Under the pieces are notes generated by a model, which was not told the origin of the DNA, searched no databases, and saw nothing but the letters and a program-made list of their open reading frames with translations. A program made the position numbers and the translations under genes. A stretch of DNA of 64,000 nucleotides from Branchiostoma floridae (lineage: Eukaryota; Chordata; Leptocardii; Amphioxiformes; Branchiostomatidae): NCBI RefSeq assembly GCF_000003815.2, contig NC_049986.1, positions 18,347,049 to 18,411,048 on the forward strand, given 5' to 3'. Positions 12,101 to 23,300 of the stretch are shown here, piece by piece. Positions within the stretch are counted from its first letter, which is position 1. Each line of letters opens with the position of its first letter.

Positions 12101-14003
12101 GAACCGTTCCGCATGCAATGAAGTTGATTCCGAGGAAATCGGACATTGTTTTGGGAAACCTGTATTTTTTGCGAAAAAGGCTCTTTTTGGCTCAGGAGAG
12201 CAAATTAACATTTTTCAACAAACAATGCGTATGTCAGATGTTGAGGAACTGTTCCGCATGCAATGAAGTTGATTCCGAGGAAATCAAACGTCTTTTCATG
12301 ACACCTGTATTCTTTGTGAAAAATGCTCTTTTTGGCTCTGACAGGAGAGCAAAATACCATTTTTCGACAATGTGTATGCTTGAGGTTGAGGAACTGTTCC
12401 GCAAGATGCATGTCTAACGTTGCTTTTTGAGATTGGCACTGTTCCCGTTCGTGTGTATCCTGTATAGAAATGGCGAAGTAAACCATAGCCAGTATAACAC
12501 TCTCAGAATTCGTTCACTGCACATTTTACTACAAGTTTAGATTTGGTGGCTTATATCAAGCGTAGGATGAGAAATCTTTAACTTAAATCATTAACTTTCA
12601 TTTGATATTTAACTTTCATTAGACAATTTTCGCACTCTTCATTAGGTATCAAGTGGGGCAACGAATCCATAGAAAATACGGAAAAGGATTTGCAAGGACC
12701 CATTTGCCGTGAGGTGGGGCAACGTACATGTATACACGGTCAATTTTTTTAGGGCAATGCCTTCAACATATTGAGCGCTGAATTTGAAGACCCAAAGCAT
12801 TGCAAGGGAAGTTGGAGAATTCTTAATTCTAACCCTCTAAAATGGTATTTCCCACATTTTTATGGACAAATTTTCCTGCTTAAAGCTTAATGACTAGTGT
12901 TAAGCTGTCATTATCATTAAGCTTAATGACAATTCTGTTGGCAGGAAATGTTTTTAGGACGACGCAGTTGATCTCCTTTGGATAATTGAGTCATCATTAC
13001 AGTCATTCACACAGTGTTTAGTTGCCTTGTTATGTACAATTTCTTACAAACTTGTACTACTTGATCAATAGTGATGAAACACTGCATTGCCATTGCTGTT
13101 TCAAGGCACCTCTATACTGTACTTAATACCAGTAGCCTCTAGTTTATCTAAGTAAGTAGGTGTGACAGATTGATTGTTAGGGAGTTTCCCATGTGACATC
13201 ACTAAAGCCACTTGCTACAGTACACATGCATCATGTCAGCCAATGTGACAGAATGTCTACTAGTAGTAGTATGTTCCCAGACCTTGGCATGAAATTGCAA
13301 TTCAAGTGTGTAATCACAGGCCTGGGATGCCCTGTCTGCTTAGTCTCTCCTTGTTTAGAAGATTGTGTGCACTTTTGTACCTCACAAAGCAATGAAACAA
13401 CCCTAATAGGCTAGCTGTCTGGGAAAGCACACATACCTTGGGCTCCAAGCAGATCCTATAGTAGCATAAGATAGTATCTAAAGCTGGCTGTGTGAGGAGT
13501 TTTGCTACCGGCGCAAATGGACACCTTTTGGATGACTACACTCCTTGGCCAGTTTGGTACTATCTTTTGCCATTGTAGTGTCTGATTCAAGATTAGATGA
13601 GTATAACATCTGTTGGTTGAAGGTCCCTTTCATGATCCTTCTTGTTTCCCCTAGGAGCTCCCCTATAGTTTCTGATGCCTGGGGCCACTTGCAGCCATGT
13701 ACATGACTGTATACATTGCATTGTGTAATGTCACCAGTGAACACACTGTGTGCTAGCCTGGTATCCAGCTGTAATAAAGCTCCCAGGCTATATTACGGCT
13801 GGATACCAGGCTATCAGTGTGCACCCTTCTGGGAGAGAAAGAAATTATCGAATGCCTATCTGGACCTCTGCTAAGATGATCAGTAACCACATCATTGGAT
13901 GTGCATAGAACTCTTAACTTGCAAACCAGCTAAAACGTAATCTCTTTTTTACCACTGCAATTTCATTTCTAGACTTGGGCTAAGAACAAACTTTATCAAT
14001 GGT

Positions 14004-14095
<92 letters not shown>

Positions 14096-14286
14096 TATAT
14101 ATGGCGCTCAGCCGGAGACAAAACTGCTGATTGACAGGCATAGTAATTGCTAATCTCCTCAACCCTGCCAGACCCTGCCACAGACCTGAGGTTGGCCAGT
14201 GAGTCCCCTCTGGCTTCCCCTTTGGGAAAGTGGAAATATAACTCTGTCTGGGGCCTTGATAGCATCCTGCCAGTAAGACAAGTACC

Positions 14287-14339
<53 letters not shown>

Positions 14340-17300
14340 ATGGGCTTGCCAGGAAAAGAAATTTGTTTCTTTATTGAATATCTATCTTCTATAACAGAAT
14401 CTGTACAACAAGAAGGTCGAGCATAAATCATTGCAAAGCCAAACTGACCAAGGAGGTTATAATTGCATCCTCGTTCTTTCATACTAGTATGTCATACTGA
14501 CATTATACCATCTTGATAATCACATAGCCTTTCTGACACCGTGGGTTGTTATCCACTGTGTCCGGGACAGAGCCCAATCCTCTCCTCCCACTAATCTCCA
14601 AGCAGATCCTACAATGGCATAAAATAGTACCAAACTGGCCAAGGAGTATAGTAAGCCAAGAGGTGTCCATTTGCCATGTAGAATCTGCCTCCAGTCGGCT
14701 AGAACAAAGGCTATTAACATCCAATTGTTTCCCAATCAAACTGTACTTGCAGTGTAGGTGCTAATTGTCCTCCTTCCTGTTTGGTGCTAACTTCCAACTG
14801 GGACATGTATTAGTCACTGGCAACAGGGAGGGGCAGCAACACCATTGTTGAATAGAAATGCTCCTCCCTGTTTCAGTGGAGGCAGATCCCCGGTAGCCGA
14901 ACACACTCCTAGGCCGGCTTCACTCTCTGCCAGCTTTTGATACTATCTTATGCTACCGTAGGATCTGCTTGGAGATTATCCTCCCACCACCTATTACCTC
15001 CCCAACCCCCATTTGTACAATTGGATGGAGTATTCATTAAGGGAAGCCCTGTAAACAGCTCAAATTGTCAAGGGATTTGAACCCAGGACCTCTATTTTCT
15101 AGGTCAATATACTCATAAACTTTGATAAAGCAATGTAGGAGTCCAGACAAAATTTGTCAGTAGGTAGCTTACTCTGTATAAGCAAGGCATGATTGTCCCA
15201 CAGGGGCATATATGAACAAACAGAATACTAACACAAGTAATTGCTTAGCTTACATATTTCAAACCAGTCATTATCATGTACTGGTAATGCCATATTACCT
15301 GAATAACAAGAAAATCTTACCGGTATAAAATCTACTTGGGGAGTATACTCCTTAAGTAAAACTTATGTTTTGTAACAAAGATAAAGGAAAAGTTTCCTCT
15401 GGTAACTTTTATTTTAATTTTTTTTTTCAAATTCTGTTTTCTTTAGCCAGGGTAGCCCAACTCAGTGTAACCACAAAGATAAAGGAAAAGTTTCCTCTGG
15501 TAACTTTTATTTTAATTTTTTTTTTCAAATTCTGTTTTCTTTAGCCAGGGTAGCCCAACTCAGTGTAACCACACTGCTTTACAGTGGGGCCCTGGATACT
15601 TTCAATACTTTCTTTCAACTTGTCCTAGGTGAATGGCAGGGTGGGGTGGGTGAAAGGATTTCCACTGAAAAACAGTGAGAGGCTGGAACATCTGACTCTG
15701 TCAGTCATTTCGAAGTCTGTACACAATATGTGCTGGCAGCCCACAAAACCACTGGGGGAAACCAGGGGGAAACTTCCAATCCTTGTCTGTTCCAAGGGTC
15801 AAGGGGTCAGGTAGTATCCTTCCATACAGGGAACATCCCTGTAGAGTCCTATAGATCTGATACAGTTTGTGCAATGTATATGATCCCCTTTTTTAAATGT
15901 TGACTCTTTGGAAACATTATCATGTCATTACAAAATTTCAAAGTGTAGAAATGTACATTTTGTATAGTTCATCCCACTTTAAGTTCCAGTTCTATCACTT
16001 GACTAGTTTTATTGTATGAATGAAAAGAAATCCAAGTTCAAGTTCGCTTAAGGCGGCAGAGTACAGTATTTATCCGCGACCCCCGGAGTCAATGACGTGG
16101 GGGTAAAAAAGTAGTGCGGCCAAAATCTGGAAGCGCCTGTAAACACTGTAATGTGAAATACAGCGGGGGATGAGCTTTGCTATATGGTAGTATAAAGAGT
16201 CGACTTTCAGGTGGTATGTGTAAGTTTATGATGTTTGTTCATTTGGTGTATAAATGCGCGTGACCTTTACAGCTGCCTGCCTCGGTGAGTCGGCTGCAGT
16301 TCCGGATGTCCCCGCATGACCCCATTTCAAAGATTGCGTGAAATTTTTAAAAAACGACAACTTTTTTTGCTTTTCAGTTATTTTGTAGGTTATATCGTCG
16401 ACTTCAACTTATTAGTTTGTCGCGCTTCAGAAGTGCACCCTGGTATGATTTCATCCGCGTCGATGTCAGTCACCTTGTAGTCCTTAACTATAGGAATCCC
16501 CATAGGCCGAAAACTGTACTCTGCTACCTTGACACTGTCTGTCCTCCTCTTGTAGGTGTGTGTTACACTCCAAGCCCTTTGTCACTCTCCAAGCAGATGT
16601 AAGGATCTAACTTAGACTTAACATTGCCTTTTAAGCCTCCTTCACATGGTGAATTTTTTTAAATGTGTGAAACTTTACTTAAGGGTGTTGCAAAGACGAT
16701 GTCCAAAACACTGAGACTGAGTGGGATCCTCACATCTACTTGAAGATGATAATCCATGTGCAGACTATTACTGTGAGGTTGCCCAGGCTAGTTGCAAGAG
16801 ACGTCCTTTTCCACACCATTTTCTCCCAACTCAAGTCAGTCAATTGCCCTCAACAGGATGCAGAAAGATTCAGGAGTACAGTCCCAACTGTCATATTGCC
16901 ACAAATTAATTTAGTTTCTGTGCTATGCCGTTTATCTTTGACTTATTAGGAGTTTGCAAGTCTGTTGCAATATTACAGTCAACTTGCACTGGGGGAGTGA
17001 AAACTGACCTGAAACATACGGGATATTGCTGTGTTGGATTAGTCCATCATTTTATAAGGAAGACTTGTGTGTCTAAATTTTGTACCTGAAATAGGAAATA
17101 TTTCCCCGCACTATATACATAAAACAGGGGTCCCGTGTTTGAGGAGGTGCCTCGAGCATGTAAAACATCCACATTGCTCAAACAAATTTGGGTACCTACT
17201 GGCTGCTAGTAGTAGTAATACACCAGAGTATTATTATCATACCTCAGTCTACTACATGTATAGGCACATCGTAGTTCAGTTCAGTTGAAGTAAAGAATAG

Positions 17301-20300
17301 TAAACCAATTGAGTTTTTTTTTTAAAATTCATAAACAGTGTAAGAATGTGACCACTTTGCATGCTCTAGAACAATGTAATTTGAGCATTTCTTCTCAGGA
17401 ATGCATTTTTTAAGTTGAAATTTCATGGTGGCTGGCCAAGGCTTCCTGGGTCATTCACCTGACCCCAGCATCCCTATGGATAAAACAGGACTCAACCCTC
17501 TGTTTTCTTGGAGGAGTGGTGGTGGGAGGAACATCTGTTGTGAAAGTCTGGGGCATCACAGACTAGACAGCATAAACATATTTGATATTATTCCTTCAAA
17601 AAGAGGATAACTTCCGTTAGGTTATCTGTTCGACCAAGAGATACTGAAACTGAGTTCAGATTNNNNNNNNNNNNNNNNNNNNNNNNNNNNNNNNNNNNNN
17701 NNNNNNNNNNNNNNNNNNNNNNNNNNNNNNNNNNNNNNNNNNNNNNNNNNNNNNNNNNNNNNAAAGCACTGTGTTCTGTGACTCAAATTTTACCAAGACC
17801 TTTTCTCACACAAGTGCTCCCAACCTAAAGAATCTAAGGTAGTAAAAATATAGAAACTCATCTATATCAGAAGGAAGTGGCCCAGGTTATTCACCTGTAG
17901 CTGCATGTCAAACCTGTCTTCTGTTGTCACCTTGGGACAACAAAAACCTGCCGGACAGTTTGAGGGTTCCATAAGGTTATGTTTCCAGGTATACCTGTCC
18001 TTTATTTAATAGGGCCAATGCATATGGGCACATGTTCAGGACATGACACAGTGTCTGCTGTCCTTGGCAGTGAGCGCACTTGGATTTCCCCCATCGAATT
18101 TCTTTGGTCATGTGTTGGGAGCCTTCCGCGAATTCAAAAACACTTTAACTTTAGGTAGATGTTGACAAGTTAAGCAAGTTTCCCTATACTTGGAGTCAGA
18201 TCTACCGTACATTTTTCTAGTTTCATGTCCTCTTCCTTTCGCAGGCGGAATCTTACCTTTTGGCACACTTTTTCTTTTAAATTTGTATACTGGGTATTTG
18301 CTTGCCTCATTGCCCATGACTATGGTCAAGGCTGTATACCTGTGGTTTTGCGCCTTAGCATTGCTTGAAGACTCTGCATGGCTACTGGGCATTCTTAACT
18401 CTGTAGGTAAATCTGTTCCATCGAGGTGAGGCCTAGGCAATTACCATTACTTAGCACTTAGTTCATCCTATGCCTTGGCAACTGGCTATGGTATAATATT
18501 CCAGGGTTAGCTGACTCTCACATTGCCCAATTTGTCTGGTACTAGGTGATGCTGTAGTTTAAATCAGTGAGGTATGTACATAAAATGTGAAGTACTATCA
18601 AGATGTATAAAATCATTAAAAAAATGTATATTGAAAAGCACATTTATATTCACCAGGGATTGAGGACGCTTCTATGTTTATGATTATGTAACAGTGAGGT
18701 TCAGGTGCCACCAACTGACTTAAACTGGTCCGGTCTTTTTTGCCTAGCAGGAGACTGCACTACTTGCCTATTGCCGTTTCAATTATTCCATATTTTTTCT
18801 CTTCCCAACCAAAAAGCTTTGATAATCAAAAAGCTACATGTGGGCGAATGAATCTGTAACTATTGTATTTCAAAACCAGTGGAAGATGAAAATATAATAC
18901 ATCTTATTTCTAACTTCCTTTCTAACGACCAGGAAAAAAGAGCTATTGAAGAGGCCTGCAAAACCCACAAAAATTTCCAAACGTTTACTTTCGAAACAAA
19001 CCTATAACCCTGTTAATGTGTCATACACACTGTAACCCACTCATTATAGAAAATGTGGAACACTTTGTCTTCCAGGGGACACTTCGTCTTCCAATGCTCT
19101 CAGAAAGGAAGTCAAACCCAAAGTGACACAGCTGGTAGGCACATCATGTAGGGTAGCCTGACTCCCTAGTCTCCTGGGAGGAGTTCCAAGTGAGCTTGTG
19201 TTATGCTAAGGTCACACCTACTTGGTCACACATTTCCAAACCAGGCCCAGTTGGGATGTTTGCGGAAATGAAAGTGTTTATCAAGAAATAAACACAAGTA
19301 CTGATGACTATTTTGGACACTTTAAAAATAATGTGTTGTCTTTCATAGTATATTATTAACATACATTCGCATAATTCCACCAGGTGCCATTATACCGCCA
19401 CCTCAAAAAGCGTTGTTATAGAGGCCATCTCAAGATTGTCTTCAACACCTAAATATCTGAATTGTATTACATTTGAGATATTTAACATTCGGTGTTCAAG
19501 ACAATCTTGGGAAGACCTCTATGCTAACGTTTTTTAAAGTGGCGGTATTATGGCACCTCGTGGAATTATGATAGTTGTCATCATGTTATATATTTTCATT
19601 CCCAAAAACTGTCTGACCCGCCCAATTTGGTAATGTGACTGTACCAAACACAAGGGCAGGGATCTGGAGATTGTTAGCCAGGCATCATAGTTAGCCTGCT
19701 TTGTCAAATTTGCTGGGAACACATGTGTGACTAATGAAGATTTTCTAGGAGTATGCATGGGGCCCAGGTTCCCTGTATGGGCCATCCCAAGAAGATTCTA
19801 ACTATGAAGCCTCCAGGGGCCTGAGGTCTATCATGTGGGTGGGATTCAGTAGCTGTCTTAAGTGTATGTTTACCAAGGATTAGTCACGGTGTGCCAAGGG
19901 AACCTACCACAGAGACAATTCCCTGGTAGCCCAAGCAACTAGTACTGGGTAGGTAGATCATATTGGAATTAATTGTTACTTCAAGACATGCAAAGTGACA
20001 TGCAAAGCTCAGGAATATCAAAATCACTTGCCACAGGCTCTCTAGATCTGGCATACACAATGTTTCATATTTTATTAAGTCAGAGAACCATTATTATTAT
20101 AATAGGTAAACTAGATAAACCAGACTATTTACCTACACTTACTACCAAAGCAATTATAGTTATCTCCAAACCTTAAAGTACATGTAGACCTTCACAAAGA
20201 CTAAATCTGAACTTCTGAATGCATAAGCATCAGTTTAAGCCCCCCTCACACGAGAGCACGAATGAGCCGGAATACTGTCGGAATGAAAATTCTTTTTTTA

Positions 20301-23300
20301 TTCGTAGCAATTCCTGGCAATTTGTAGTGTGTTCCAAAATTTCTAACTGCTTTCCAGCTATTTGTGCCCGTTCTTAAATTTGGCTAGACAGAAAGTTTTT
20401 GACATGTTAAGAACTGTTGAGGTGCATTCGAAGTGGAGAAATATCGAATGGCATTCATAGTGGATTCTAAGTGTATTTTAACTGGTCTAACTGCAGTTTG
20501 ACTGCATTCTACTGCATTCCAACATTATTCGAAATATCTTATTTCATTCGATGGAGAACTGAAACGATACTGAGCCATCTCAAATCCTGCCAGAATGTGG
20601 CCGAAAGAATATCTGGAATGCTCAGTGAGAATGTCTAGAATACACTACGAATTCACAGTAATAGAAAAGAATTTTCATTCTGACGGCATTCTGGCTCATC
20701 CTTCTCATGTGAAGGGGATATAAGGTTCATTTGGAATTCCCTACCGAATGGCCCTGAATGCAGTGGCACAAATTTTGTAAATACTTCATTCCGGCTGGTT
20801 TTGCTTGATTCCTGCTGATTTGGTTTCAGTGTGAAGGCCCTACAAGCATCAGTCAAACCTGACAAATAAAAACAACCACAAGTTCCCCATCACAACCACT
20901 TACCCTAGACACCTACTTTTCCCCTTCAAGTGCTTATATCACCAACAACACTAAAATACTACAGATTAAAAGCAACCATCATGTATTTTATGATGGTTGC
21001 TTATAAGTATTATTCAATGAACATAGCACACAAAACATTATCCCTTCTGATTTCCCAATGGTGATAGTGATCATTGAATTTTTCAGAAAATCAAGTTAAT
21101 TTCTGCCCGTGGCATCATAATAACACGGTTTAAGCCCCCCTTGCAATAAATTCAATGCAGTAATTATTGAATTGTTATGGGTAACTAAATTCTAGACCTA
21201 CCAAACCTAGGTTAGCCGGCACGCCATGACCTGTATCGAACAGTTTTTGAACAGGTTTTCTATGCAGTTCGAATCGATCACTCTGCGGTCCTTAGCAACG
21301 CATTGCTAAGGAAACGTTTGTCACACGTCAGGTGGATGAAGTTTCATCCGAGTTAATTACAGCTGCTTTAGACCTGAATTGTCGGCCTTTCTACCAAGAT
21401 TGTGTTATATGTGTCATATATAGAGGAATGTCATGTAATTTTGATATGATCCATTTTTGTGGGTTTTTACAACTACCGGTAGGTGTAGTTTCCTGATCAT
21501 ATTCGTTACACAATGAAAGTGGCAAAATGGTGGTGCCATATTGAGCTAAATTTTTTATCACGACTGTCTGAAATGCTATTCCCTACATTTTCCGGCAAAT
21601 TTTGCCGACAGAATAATGAAATTCTCGTCAAAATTATACATGGTTGTAGCTTTGACGTCCAGCCTCCGACATATTTTCAGCATTAAGGTATAATAGAGCT
21701 GATCTGCCAGGTCAAAAACCATTTTGATTGTTTTTAAGCCAGTGGTTGTACGTGTGGTATAATCCTTAGGAAAAGAATTTTGTTGTAAATTGTGGCTGCT
21801 GTATCTAATACTGTAGACTGATTCCTCTGTACATGTTGTTAGTTGTACATATACATAGCCAAGGTTTCCAGAACCAAGATGTCAGCTCTATCAAGAGGGA
21901 ATTAAATATTCTTTCACGATTAAACTTCAAGGAGTGGGTCACTCAAAGCATCGGCCTGCCAGACTTCAAAATGTAATTGAAAGGTGCTAGCGCTTGTCTG
22001 AACATTGATTTCCAGACAATTCAATGTTTCCGGTGGAAAGGGGTGCCTTGCCACTGACCGTCATTTTTAGTAAAAACCGTCATTAGAAACAATTTCATTA
22101 AAATGCTGTTAAGGGCAATTTCTTTCAAGGCTGATGTACGGAAAAGACGACTTTTCCTACTAGTAGGATAATGGCCTTCTCGGCAAGAAAGGTCATCAAT
22201 TTGTCGTGTAATATAGAAAATTGAAAATAAATTGTTAGGATACATTTTCTGAAATCATCGATGGCACGAAACCACCCCAAACCCGTATAGATCATACGAT
22301 TTGGGTAATCAGGAGTCAAGGCCAATACACATTATATGTCTATTGCCAACTTTCTTGATCATTCATAGTTATTTGATTGACATTTCAAATGCCTTTTTAT
22401 AGACATTTCTCCTTCAAGTATATCACCACAGTACAGGGACAAACAACATGTGTAACTGGTCTTCACTGTGAACTACTTTATCAATGTTGAGCATGATGCA
22501 AATGCTTTTAAAACAAAACAAAACAAAGCCAACAAAACACTTGCTTTATGTAGCTTGATATCTAGATGGAAAAACATCTGGCAGTAGGACAAAAGCAGCA
22601 CAATATCCATATCAAAGTCATGTCCATATCAAAGATTTTTAAAACAGTACTGGTTCGATTACAATAGCACTGGTGCACTGTGAGGCTCAATGGGTGAATT
22701 TAAGCATTAAGCTACACTTGCCCTGTTATCGTTCTTAGGGGCCCCAACCTTCTGACACTTCTTTGTTAGCCCAAGACCTATGTATCTAACACTCCAATGA
22801 TTTGGTGTCCGTAGCATCATCAGATCAAAAGATATATAAAACATAAAACTTCATTAATTATGAAAATTAGGAATCACTTAACACAATTGCTGTCTAATTA
22901 TATTCATCTTCAATTAAACTACCTTTGGCTAAGCTTTAAAGTATGGCCTAGGTTCCCGGAATTCTGCAGAATTCTGGCTAAGCTTCCCAGAATTCTGCAG
23001 AATTCTGGCTTAGGCTTCCCAGAATTCTGCAGAATTCTGGCTCAGGCTCCCAGAATTCTGCAGAATTCTGGCTCCAGTTCCCAGAATTCTGCAGAATTCT
23101 GGCTCCAGTTCCCAGAATTCTGCAGAATTCTGCAGAATTGGGCTAAACCCCAGGGGGTCATCAATGGCTGCTACGTATTCTTAACCTCATTTTTACCTAA
23201 CATATGCGATATTAAGCCTTTGGGGTTAAAGATTGCTGAAATACGGGAGGTTGTCCCAAATTAAACCGGAATTCCCAAATTAAACCGGAGGGTGTTTAAG

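Noticed and set aside
10048-12390. CRISPR-like regular repeat array
   Set aside because: The whole 145-bp monomer repeats with no unique spacers, and the DNA is eukaryotic. It is a satellite.
9901-12486. Many 70-146 codon frames on both strands
   Set aside because: All are translations of the 145-bp satellite monomer. The same peptides recur in every unit.
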